From the NCBI RefSeq assembly GCF_964355755.1, contig NC_092672.1, positions 10,908,501 through 10,972,500 on the forward strand: a stretch of 64,000 nucleotides of DNA, read 5' to 3'. Shown here one piece after another: positions 20,401-29,208 of the stretch (position 1 is the first letter of the stretch; every line of letters begins with the position of its first letter). The translations under genes were made by a program, and so were the position numbers. Below the pieces are notes generated by a model. That model was not told where the DNA came from, did not search any database, and saw only the letters and a program-made list of their open reading frames with translations. The stretch comes from Antedon mediterranea (Eukaryota > Echinodermata > Crinoidea > Comatulida > Antedonidae).

Positions 20401-22840
20401 TGTGCATTTTTTATATTTGTATGCGCAGTTCTCGAGGCAAAGTTGATCGACCTTAGACTGTACCTCAATTTTATGAAAGGGTATATTAAGTACTGACGAC
20501 GGTTTCTCGGTTTTTTTTCAGAACCAATTCCGGTTTTCATTGGAGGACTTGACCCAGAACTAGATCCAGAAGTACTTGTTAACTTTTTCAAAGAAAATGG
20601 TGTTGAAGTTTTAAACCCAAGACTTGTTGCAAGAAGAAGGTAGGTTTGACCCCCACCCCAAAAAACATTTTGGGCTTCAGTGATTTCGACCATCATAGGT
20701 TAAGTTTGACCCTTTGGTTATGCTTCAGTAAGTTTGAACCTAATTGATGGCAATATTTTCTAACCACAGATTTGGTTACGTTGATGTGTCATCAGAGGAA
20801 GAATTCAAGAAAATTTTGGAACTTCACGGCTCTGACCTTGAAGGCAGTAGCATTCGAATTGACCGTGCCAATCCACCAAAAACGGATGGAGAAAGAAGTA
20901 CCCCTGCTAGACAACAAAGAGGTATTTTTGTACTTAAATATTTTTATTTCATGCGCATCCAAAAGCCAATTATAGGATGGATAAACTATTTAATAATTTA
21001 TCGTGCTCATTTGAGGCTTAGGAAGTGGAGTTGAAAGAGTCGCGAGTTACAAGCCTGGCACTAGGTCAGGATTGAACCCCGAACCTTTGGATTGGAAGTC
21101 AAGTATGTTAACCACCAAGTAGTAGTACATAGAAAGTATAATTCTAAGTTTTTGCACTTTAGTATATCTATCAAATGCAGTTGTTATTTTTGTGAACACA
21201 GAAAGAGGCAAAGGTTCCGATGACCGAACTATGTTCGTAAAAGGTCTGAATTACGACACGGTTGAGTCCACCATACAGGAATATTTTGGGGCACAAGATG
21301 TACGTATTCCAAAGAACGACTATGGACGCAGCAAAGGGTACGTATAGTGTTCATAAATGCGATTTTTTGACATTTGCTCTGTTTATGTATTTTGATTCCT
21401 TAGTTTTTGAGTGCCACTCCTCTGTGGCTGCGACATGATCAGTTCCACTGGCACCTCACAGAAAATATGTACATGGAACTGTTGGTATTTGTCGCAGCCA
21501 GACACCAATTAGTATGTGTATGAAACGCCATATGTGCCAAAATATTTATCTTTTTACTAATATTAAGACAAAAATTAGTCTGGAACCCAGACTACCTTAA
21601 CAGTATTCAATGGATAAATATATATGTATTCTTCATTCAGGTTTGCATATGTCGAGTTTTCAAGCGAAGAAGATGTGAAGAAAGCCATTGAGGCTCATCA
21701 GGGTACTGAGCTGGAAGGTAGAAGTGTATTCCTAGATTACGTGGGTGACAAAAGAGGATCAGGTGGTGGTGGAGGAGGAGGAGGCGGTGGAGGATTTGGT
21801 AAGACCTTTTTATAGATTTTTAAAAAAAATAAATCTTGCCAGCTAAACAAGCTCACTGGCTGATAATATACTTGATTTGAGTTGGGTTTTAAATATCCTG
21901 ACCGACATCTTCCAAATATTTACCATTTTAGTTTTGTTTAACTTAAGGAAAGCAAGAACAAAAGACAGTTATGTTGAGAGGTTTATCAGCTGAGACAACA
22001 GAAGACTCGATCAGGTCTGCTATTGGTGGCATTTCGATCCGTATTCCCACAGACAGGGATACCGGTGAACCTAAAGGGTATGTTTAAACTTTGTAGTAAT
22101 TCTCACAAAAAAAAGGGGCAAACCTCAATTTTTCCCGATTTTGTAATCATTGAGATATATTTCATTTAAACGCATGTTTATTTTTGTAGAATTGCATTTG
22201 TTGACTTTTCATCGGAGGGTGAAGCTAAAAAGTGCGTGGATGAGCACGGTAATGGTATACAGATTGACGAAACCGACATCTCGCTTGATCTTGCAAAACC
22301 ACGAAGAGATAGCTTCGGTGGCGGAGGACGTGGTAAGAGACCTTTTTGGTTTTTGTTTGTGCATACATAATTTGAGTTTACTGTTCAAGACCTAAATACA
22401 GTATAGTTTTAGTTGCCGTTCCCTAGTTTTCTTAATATTATCGCCTTTTATCTATTTTTAGGTGGTGGATTCCGAGGAGGTCGTGGAGGTGGATTCCGCG
22501 GTGGACGAGGTGGTGGTGGATTCCGTGGCGGCCGAGGCGGTGGTGGATTCCGTGGCGGTCGTGGTGGAGGAGGAAGAGGTGGATTTAGGGGAGGTAGAGG
22601 TGGAGGATTTGGTATGTATATTTTTTTTATTTGTCTTTAATAAAATGTTAGTCTATTGGAAATTTTTACAAATTATAAAGTGTATGCAACTAGGTCAGTG
22701 ATCCTAACTTGCTAGCCCATGTTAATTAGGCTCATTTTATTTGAAGAAAAAGTAATATTATATTTTTCATTTCAGGTGGGCAGAAGAGGTCATCATTTGG
22801 TGGAGAAGGACAGAACAAAAAGATTAAATTTGACGATTAA
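14424..22840 (+). CDS. NCL: Nucleolin (NCL-like), complete 14-exon gene
   Basis: Exons: 14424-14444, 17797-17865, 18456-18493, 18899-18941, 19269-19704, 20141-20209, 20522-20639, 20770-20921, 21202-21337, 21641-21798, 21948-22077, 22190-22332, 22462-22611, 22776-22840. The join gives 575 codons plus TAA, with every junction in phase. Residues 1-226 alternate Ser/Glu/Asp-rich acidic blocks (casein-kinase-2-like sites) with Lys/Ala/Pro-rich basic blocks. Three RRMs follow, at about 229-300, 325-397 and 420-492, then an RGG/GGF domain (about 500-557) and the tail KKIKFDD, close to the KKTKFE end of vertebrate nucleolin. The protein is nucleolar and acts in rRNA transcription and processing. Vertebrate nucleolin has four RRMs, so this is a shorter domain set. 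The start is the first ATG after an untranslated leader; MAVKKQK agrees with the basic N-terminus of the family. Confidence 0.95.
14950..16989. mobile_element. 2.04-kb DNA transposon relic with ~240-bp TIRs and 8-bp target duplication
   Basis: The ends are inverted copies: GGCGCTAGTTCCGTTTCGCA at 14950 and its counterpart finishing GGAACTAGCACC at 16989. The inverted identity continues, with indels, to about 15210 on the left and 16745 on the right. CAATTCAA flanks both ends exactly (14942-14949 and 16990-16997). No transposase is recognisable; the 80- and 110-codon frames inside look random. The element lies in nucleolin intron 1 and contains a smaller inverted-repeat unit at 15927-16183. 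An 8-bp duplication fits hAT, P, Merlin and a few other superfamilies; I cannot choose between them. Confidence 0.88.
15927..16183. mobile_element. Inner MITE-like unit with ~19-bp TIRs
   Basis: TTTTTGTAGTTGAGCCTCT at the left is inverted at the right as AGAGGCTCAACTACAAAAA. It lies within the larger 14950-16989 element, so is either a nested insertion or part of its interior. Confidence 0.55.
18023..18201. mobile_element. MITE with AGGCCAATTTACACAG TIRs and TAA duplication
   Basis: The left end AGGCCAATTTACACAG and the right end CTGTATAAATTGGCCT are inverted copies; TAA stands at 18020-18022 and 18202-18204. The element is 179 bp, in nucleolin intron 2. The 3-bp TWA-type duplication suggests PIF/Harbinger. 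Confidence 0.78.
18268..18351 (+). ncRNA. Candidate box C/D snoRNA in nucleolin intron 2
   Basis: ATGATGA (box C) is at 18268, CTGA (box D') at 18319 and CTGA (box D) at 18348, giving 84 nt, the right size and order for a C/D snoRNA. A degenerate C' (TGCTGA) lies between D' and D. Vertebrate nucleolin introns host snoRNAs (SNORD20, SNORD82, SNORA75), so the location fits. The terminal stem is weak and I found no convincing rRNA target by eye. Confidence 0.35.
18539..18667. mobile_element. Short diverged member of the AAAGCGTGGTTCCCAC MITE family
   Basis: TAAAGTTTAGTAAGTTCACACGAG-type left end and TCCTAGTGGAAACCACGCTTA right end form TIRs of about 25 bp with mismatches; interior CAATCACAAGTGAT resembles the inner element at 13177. 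In nucleolin intron 3. Confidence 0.5.
19269..19704 (+). CDS. NCL: Nucleolin acidic/basic repeat exon
   Basis: This 436-bp exon encodes residues 58-202: repeats of the type ESSEEESSDEE and KKAAKKTPAKVQKK. Acidic serine tracts in nucleolin bind histones and basic proteins and are phosphorylated by CK2. The exon is purine-rich on this strand, which gives rise to spurious Ser/Leu-rich open frames on the opposite strand. Confidence 0.93.
20522..20921 (+). CDS. NCL: Nucleolin RRM1 exons
   Basis: Exons 20522-20639 and 20770-20921 encode RNP2 as VFIGGL and RNP1 as RRRFGYVDV, separated by a 130-bp intron. The domain ends near RIDRANPP. RNP1 lacks the usual Lys-Gly pair before the aromatic residue, so this RRM is more diverged than RRM2. 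Confidence 0.9.
21032..21125 (-). mobile_element. tRNA-like SINE head
   Basis: Reverse complement reads TGGTGGTTAACATACTTGAC then GGTTCGGGGTTCAATCCTGACC: the second is a good B box, the first A-box-like, with spacing about that of a tRNA. Stem pairing is too poor for a functional tRNA. Different from the SINE family at 4822. Confidence 0.5.
21202..21798 (+). CDS. NCL: Nucleolin RRM2 exons and Gly-rich linker
   Basis: Exon 21202-21337 starts with a charged linker and RNP2 MFVKGL (about residues 326-331). Exon 21641-21798 supplies RNP1 KGFAYVEF and ends in a run of about eleven glycines followed by Phe. Splitting the KGF of RNP1 across an intron is shared by RRM2 and RRM3 here, which suggests domain duplication. 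Confidence 0.92.
21421..21507 (+). ncRNA. Strong hairpin in nucleolin intron 9 (miRNA-like or H/ACA-like)
   Basis: The arms GGCTGCGACA and CAGTTCCA on the 5' side (21427-21447) pair with TGGAACTG and TGTCGCAGCC on the 3' side (21473-21500), separated by a 4 x 8 nt internal loop and capped by a loop of about 26 nt. The outer TCTG/CAGA also pairs. As an alternative, ACAGAA at 21458 could be an H box and ACACCA at 21502 an ACA box, but the two hairpins would be unusually short. It may also be a small foldback repeat. Confidence 0.35.
21948..22332 (+). CDS. NCL: Nucleolin RRM3 exons
   Basis: Exon 21948-22077 encodes RNP2 VMLRGL and the basic loop RIPTDRDTGEPK; exon 22190-22332 encodes RNP1 KGIAFVDF and ends in GGGR. 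The acceptor before 21948 (TTTAACTTAAG) has a short pyrimidine tract; an upstream TTTTAG at about 21930 would shift the frame and is not used in this model. Confidence 0.9.
22462..22840 (+). CDS. NCL: Nucleolin RGG domain and C-terminal tail exons
   Basis: Exon 22462-22611 is a tandem array of GGFRGGRGG units encoded by GGT/GGA/CGT-rich repeats. Exon 22776-22840 encodes GGQKRSSFGGEGQNKKIKFDD and the stop. RGG boxes bind RNA non-specifically and are arginine-methylated in fibrillarin, GAR1 and nucleolin. Extra open frames here are shadows of the Gly repeats. Confidence 0.93.
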
Positions 22841-23240
22841 CTCTGTTTTAAGTAACCTGTCAAAGCTAACAGAATGTCCCAAATGTAAATAATGTACCTT
22901 AAACGTTTAAATTTTATGGGCACTGAACAACTGAGGTAAATATACCTGGTTGGAATGTTCGTTAAAGCACAAATATGGTCAATGGGTGGAGAGTTCTTTA
23001 AAAACTTTTTTTAATAGTAACAAGAGCCATACTTTTAAGAAACATTTTAATTGCCATAAATAATCTTAATTATTTTATTTTCATCTCGTGTCATACAAAT
23101 GGGAAGCCTTGTTTTATGTAAAGTTGCATTTGAAAGTATTTTCAGTATTGATTTTGGCAACAATTTTGTGTGTACAGTCAGCCTGTAACTGATTAATCCA
23201 TGTAAATATTTTAGATATGTAAACATGAAATAAGGTAGTA

Positions 23241-23246
23241 AATAAA
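23241..23246 (+). terminator. NCL: Polyadenylation signal of nucleolin
   Basis: AATAAA lies 400 bp after the stop codon, the first canonical signal in the 3' flank; the 3' UTR would be about 420 nt. Confidence 0.6.
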
Positions 23247-23259
23247 ACTATTGACGTCA

Positions 23260-25574
23260 TTTAGGCCTATTTGATTTAAGAATTTGTTTAAATTAGTGGA
23301 CTGTACTGTATTGTCAGTAAAATTATCAATTGAAGCACAAACTTTGAGATAGTGCTTTTACATTGCACATTCAATTGATCATTTTATTTGGAAATACTTG
23401 CTGTATACCAGAACGCATAATATATACAGTAGTATGTAGGGCACCAACGAAAGACTTGACATTGTTCCTATTTTGGGCTTAACTTTCATATCTCTACTTG
23501 TTTCGGGTTTTCCTCATTTCCTTCTGGACTGGTGTCTGTAGTGAACTTGCCAATACAGTCGACCAAAATGCTGTATAGCCACCAGAATAGATTTCAAACC
23601 ATTAGTATGCATATGCTAAATTAGAATTGTATACAACTCGTCACGGTTAAGAAGGTATTTTCACACAGATCATGAGAAGTTTTATGATTATGCATACAGA
23701 GTAGCGAAACAAGCGCGTTTCATTATGGGTTATTTTTTTAAACAAAAAAACGTCTGTATTTCAGTTAAATTATTTTTTTTTTTGAAAAAATTTTGGTGAT
23801 AGTTAATAACTATTATGATACTTCAAAATGACCCACGTTTTTTCGAAATCTTTTATATTTTTTGTTGGAATTAGTCAAAGGGACAATACATCTTTAACAA
23901 TGAATTAGATTAAACCAAAATATGGCACGGGTGAAAAAAATATCCTCCTCGGGAAGTAAAAGAAGCCTACCAAAAGAAATCTGCTCTTTAGTATATAGTA
24001 CAACGCGAAAATTAGTTTAGAATAAAGATGATTGAAAAAATCCAAATCGGAGACAACCTGCTCCTTCAGTAACACTTATTTAATCACGATCGCTTATTGG
24101 TTGGAAATGAGACATTCCTGTTGCCGTGGAGATGCTTTAAATTTATTATTAATCCTAAAGTAATACCCACGTAGTTCGCAGTTGGTGGAAAGCTCGGGTG
24201 AAGTAGCTGGATAGATATTGAATACCGATCACATAAAATCAAATTAATCGTACACCCGTATTGGAAGGTATCTGAAGAATGTTTCGTTTTAAAGGAAAAT
24301 ACAGTAGGATTACGTAGAAACATCATTATGCTTAAGAATCACGTGGTCCTTGCATATACAGATATATCGGCAGCTGGAAGGTAAGAAGTAAAATGAAGAT
24401 TAATAACAATTTTTAGGCCATTCCACAGTTTTAATAATGTTACGTTGAAAAAGAAAATGTTTTCACTTACAAAAAGACAAAAACTGTTAAATTCAACTAA
24501 ACCCCCATTGACTTCCAGTCAATTTGACTATTCTTTGCCTTAAATTAGTTTTTTCAGGTAATAATTTCTTTTTTCGATAATAATATTAAGTGACATATTC
24601 AACAAAAACATCTTGACAAAATATTTTACAGGAGACATCAGCAAGAAGTTTACGAAGGCGAGAAATAGGGGTTGGGGCGAAAGGACGGTTATATATATAT
24701 ACTGTATATATAACGGGTGTTTCACGTTTTTGTATGCCTACCGGACAGGATGTTTCGTTCGTCTTACTCGCCATGCTAAGCGAGGAGTTTAATATGATCT
24801 CTCGCACTTTCTTTGCTCATTTTTTAAAAGCACACATCATTGTCTTTCATTTTTTAAAAGCACACATCATTGTCTTTCAAAGTTTATATTTGTTTTAAAA
24901 CTTCAAATTGACCCAACTTGTAACCTCTTTTAAACTGGAATAAACGGCGCTTGTTTCAATGTCAATATTGCCATTCGTCTATTATTTCCAAGGAACAAAC
25001 ACATTTTCGGGAAATTCTATGAGAATCAAGTAGACTACAGTAGAACAGATGCAATGACATTTTGAATAGACCAGTCTTATATTAGTGACGTACATAGGCC
25101 TATTCAGTGACTAAAACTTTCCATGATGATAATAATAAAAATGTTGATGTCAGCCGAAGTACTAACAAGTTGTGTTTTTTTTTTCTTTTTGTCGTTAGGC
25201 TTTGGCCTCCTAAATATAATCTCGCTTTGTAGACCAAATGACCAACTTAAATTCAAAGGCCATTTTTTAAAATCCTGTGTGTTTTCCCACTAATAGAATT
25301 AACATTGATAGGCCTACCGTTTGAAAAACATTGTCATTGACTTGAACAATTTGTATAAACCGGAAATGAAAACCGTTTTATTCATGGAGCTCTGTGCATT
25401 GGACTCCATGGTTAAATAATATTTGAATCAAGAATTCGTAGGGAAGACTTATTTTTGACTAGGCGACATTTTTTTTCATTATTTCTCACATCCTAGCCTA
25501 GATGATAAATAGCGGTTTTCTATTAATATTGAATCGTAAACAGCATTTAACAACATCCTACCGTCATTTTGTTA
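23260..25574. other. Intergenic, no gene recognised
   Basis: AT-rich sequence after nucleolin. It contains an AT palindrome at 24688-24714 (GTTATATATATATA around CTG) and a 31-bp tandem duplication at 24818-24879. The open frames of 61-80 codons show no family resemblance or paired splice sites. Confidence 0.5.
24818..24879. repeat. 31-bp tandem duplication
   Basis: Two exact adjacent copies of a 31-bp unit starting CATTTTTTAAAAGCACACAT and ending CATTGTCTTTC. Their identity suggests a recent duplication. Confidence 0.9.
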
Positions 25575-28500
25575 ATGAATGTTTTAGCAAGCTCGGGGGT
25601 ATTTTTGTCTAAACCGCTATATAGATCGATACTCCAGCATTCAAAACTGTCGACAACACTGAAAACAGCGGACATGTCGTACTCTCATCTAATTGCTTTA
25701 ACTCGTTTAATTATTTTCATTCCTAGTCAAGCAGCTCTGAGTATTGACCACAAGGTGGAGAGACATTCGTTGGACATTCATGTCCTTGATAAACACCTGC
25801 CGGCCTGTACGCACCAACGACCCATCAAACCAATGGCCGCAGACCCACTGGTTATACAGGTGCTCAATTGTGCGTACGAACAGGTACCGAATTTTCTATA
25901 AATCTTCTTCCTTAAAAGTGCATTCACATCAAATAATAATAAATAATCAAGTGAATATTTCAGAATACGGTAGCTATTAATGTTTTACTTTAAAAACAAA
26001 ACACGTTGTTGGCCCATGGAGGTATACCTCATGGTTGGCCTAACATAATATTGTACCCAACCATGCTTCATGTACCCACCAAGGCAGTCTCAGCCTTGTA
26101 CCAACTAAGATAATAATTAGTCTCAGTACCACGTCATTAAAACTTCTTCTGCAAACATTCATGTATACATATTTTGATAAGATATGCTTCGACCGTTATT
26201 TCCACACGATAAAGTAGTAGGCCTACTGGCCTACAGCGTCTTTGTAAATTGATAGGTAGGGGATCAATGTGTGGGGAGATGGTGGTTCTATGGATGGGTG
26301 GGAGATCAATGGATGCGCAAACCATGCAGATACAATGCGAAAACTGATATGAACCAAAAAAATGTATTTTATTAATTCTCATGCATATTATAGCTATCAC
26401 TGATTGTCGTGAACACTCAATTATCGGGAAACGTCTGTTCTCACGTCATCAACGGTATCATCAATCATTGTGAAAATAGCAGGTAAAAATGATTATGTAG
26501 TAAGCTAGTACGTCTGTGTGAAAGTTCTATATATATCTAGATATATTTATAATGTTTTCCTTGTCTGTTCTTTCAAAGGACTAGACCTATTGGAAACAAG
26601 TCTCATTAGATGATGAGAAAGGAGTATCCTTGGCATCGCTTTTGTTTTGTTGTGTTGATGATGATGTTTCAATCTGTTTCCTGTTAACATATTCATTTTT
26701 TTTAAATTGATGTATGATGCTGAAATAAATGAATTCATAATTTGCGCTATCGCTGCTGTTCGTTTCCGTGTCATTCGTATTGTTTCGTTCAATGTTTGTT
26801 CATTCGTTCACTTTCTAAAATTAGTTTTCGTCCTAAACTATTATTGAGTTATGTTCCTTCTCACTTAAGCCACTGAATACCCACCAACCCTACCAGCAAC
26901 ACCCTCCCCTCAATCCAACAGCAATAACCCCAACCCGCCACCCGCCTACCATCACACCACAATCATAATCTAGACTATGATCAGTAAATAACGGTATGAA
27001 TAACTACAAACAATCTTTGCATTTTTTCCCCAGTGGGTTTGAATTTTTAACTGTGGTTGCAGCAGTCCACATCGAAGATAGAAAGTACGTACACAGGATC
27101 AAAGGCCTTCATGAAAACACATTCCGCTGTTCAAAGGGTAAATAAAAGCAATGGTTCAGCTTCTAAGCGTTTATCTATAGAATGTCCTTTACATTACTTA
27201 AACACTATCTTCCAAACAGCGCAATACAGAAACAGAATAGAAACACGCAGTGGCGTAACTGCTATGGGCTATTGGGGCCTGGAGCTTGCAGGAGCCCGGA
27301 GCAGAGCCCAGAGGAAACAACAGACTTTAAAATATGTCGAAAAAGGAGGAAAACATAGGCCTATAAGGCCTCCAGCGTGTCAGGGCCACTTAGGGTTCCT
27401 GAACCAGGGGTCTCAAATCTCTGTGGTACACCACTGGAAACACGGTTGTCCACAATAAAAACTATATCGGACATCGGAATTAGAGACGACGACGACGACG
27501 AATGAGACGCGGCAAAATCAATCTGACGTTTTAATTACAAGTTCTACAAAATACGGACGATAATTTCTCTATATTATATTACTGTTTTGAATATAATCGT
27601 TAAACTTTGATTTTTCTCTATTCATAGTAACACAATACCCTTCAATACCAGGCGATCTTCGTATATCAGATCCATTCCTGAACACAATTTTACAGTTTAT
27701 ATTAATAGAAGATTTTCCAGTCAGAATATTTACTGTTCCTGGGTTCAAATCATCGGGCGTGCCATCGATGCATGATGGGTCGTTACAGGTGACGAAGGGG
27801 AATTTTCAATTTACAGGACTTAAAAATTAGTTACGTCATGTTCAATCGCTATGCGAATGAAAGGGGTGGGGGCGTGCTTCCTCTTCATTTCCTGGGGGAA
27901 GCAGTTTTGGCTGGATTTTTGGTCCGGCCATGACGAATGATTATAGATTCTAGATTAAAATATATTATTTTAATAATGTTGCAGTTGCTTAATATGATTT
28001 GAACAATTTTACCCTCACACCTCATTACAATTCAAACGCCGCCCCACCATCAAAGTGTTTAACCTTTCATACGGTACCACCTACTATGGAATTAATTCGT
28101 TGGGCTTCAATATCCTTTTAATTTTCCGTCTAACTTCTACCTACTTTAATTAATGCTGAAATTAATATTAATTTAAAACCTAAAATCAAATAGATGCTAA
28201 GGAAATAATAAGTTTAACAAATACCATATAAAACAATTTCCGTTTAGTAGATTTAAACCTACATTTTAATATTCATTTCTTGAATGATATTTTTGCCACC
28301 TGGTGGTTTCCATAGATAATTGTTTGGTTCCCTATAGCGACACGCAACGTAAACGGAACCTACGCAACGGAAGACATTGCCCTTTCTAATAATTGTGTTT
28401 TCGCCCGCCTGCGTGAAATCAAACATGCGATGTTTGCATCACTATTGCGTAGTCAGTTCCTACGTGTGATTACGCAATACAGCACATTGCGTCAATACGT

Positions 28501-29208
28501 CGTGTTGCGTTCTTATAGTGGGAACCACGCTTTATAAACATTGACAAGTGATAAGCTACAGTATGTTAATGCATAGCTAGCTTATCACCATCTAAATGAA
28601 ACATACAGAACCTGTAAAAAAAATTTACAAGGAAAGAAATGTATTCATTTTGTTTTATTGATTACTAAGTTACACTATAATTTAAACCTGACGCGTAATC
28701 GCTTCTTCCTTTTTTGCAGAGTATTGAAGCTTTACAGATGGCATTAAATGAGTCTACTGCCCTCAACTTCAGCCTAGCAACTGCCAAGACATTGGTTAGA
28801 TTTCAGTTTTTTTTTCTATTTTCGCATGTTCATTGTTTTCCTTTAAACAAATTTTTGCGATGGAAAATAATAGTAAAGATGTGTCCCCCAAAAACATAAA
28901 AAAGATCGATTAAATTAGACTTTGAATAGGTTATTTTTTAGTTTTAATAAAGTTAATCACTTCCGTAGAAAAAAAAACAAAAACAAAAACGTTTTGCTCA
29001 TAAATTAACATAATAAATGGTTAAATTCAGCCAAAAATCCATTGGCTGGAAGCTAAATTGATCTTTTTTTGCTTTAAATATATCTTTAACTATTATAGAT
29101 AGTTTAAAACTTTATTTTGATTATAAGTGAATTTATAACGTTTTTAAAACCATATTTCAGGTTTACAATAGAAACGACAGGAAAAACAAAACGCAAATGT
29201 ATTCATGA
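25575..29208 (+). CDS. Tentative small three-exon gene, unknown product
   Basis: Candidate exons: 25575-25883 (MNVLASSGVFLSKPLYRSIL… to VLNCAYEQ, donor CAG|GTACCG), 28720-28794 (SIEALQMALNESTALNFSLA…, acceptor CTTTTTTGCAG, donor TTG|GTTAGA) and 29161-29208 (VYNRNDRKNKTQMYS then TGA, acceptor ATATTTCAG). All junctions are phase 0 and the join gives about 141 codons. The first exon may instead start at an acceptor (TTCCTAG) at 25726. I do not recognise the protein; the middle exon looks helical. Support is only splice-site quality and phase agreement, so this could be chance. Confidence 0.35.
26014..26034. repeat. CATGGAGGTATACCTCATGG palindrome
   Basis: The short inverted repeat CCATGGAGGTATACCTCATGG shares the ATGGAGGTAT arm with the hairpin at 29221-29256 and a half-site at 40131. 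Confidence 0.6.
27248..27436. mobile_element. hAT-like MITE with perfect 8-bp target duplication
   Basis: It starts CAGTGGCGTAACTG and ends CCACTG, the CAGTGGCGTA terminus being common in hAT elements. GAAACACG stands directly on both sides (27240-27247 and 27437-27444). At 189 bp, with no transposase, it is non-autonomous. A 133-codon open frame at 27057-27458 runs through it and is not a gene. Confidence 0.85.
27484..27502. repeat. GAC trinucleotide microsatellite
   Basis: Five to six GAC units in a row in non-coding sequence. Confidence 0.8.
28321..28534. mobile_element. Uninterrupted copy of the AAAGCNTGGTTCCC MITE family
   Basis: TTTGGTTCCCTATAGCGACA at the left, AGTGGGAACCACGCTTTA at the right, interior AATAATTGTGTTTTCGCCCG, GTGAAATCAAACATG and GTGATTACGCAATACAGCAC. 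It is the reference for reading the nested structure at 12950-13499. Confidence 0.72.

Noticed and set aside
22462-22701. Val/Asp/Glu-rich open frame over the RGG exon
   Set aside because: Shadow of the GGT/GGA/CGT repeats in the nucleolin RGG domain.
27057-27458. 133-codon open frame
   Set aside because: It runs through a hAT-like MITE with an exact target duplication; the protein has no family features.
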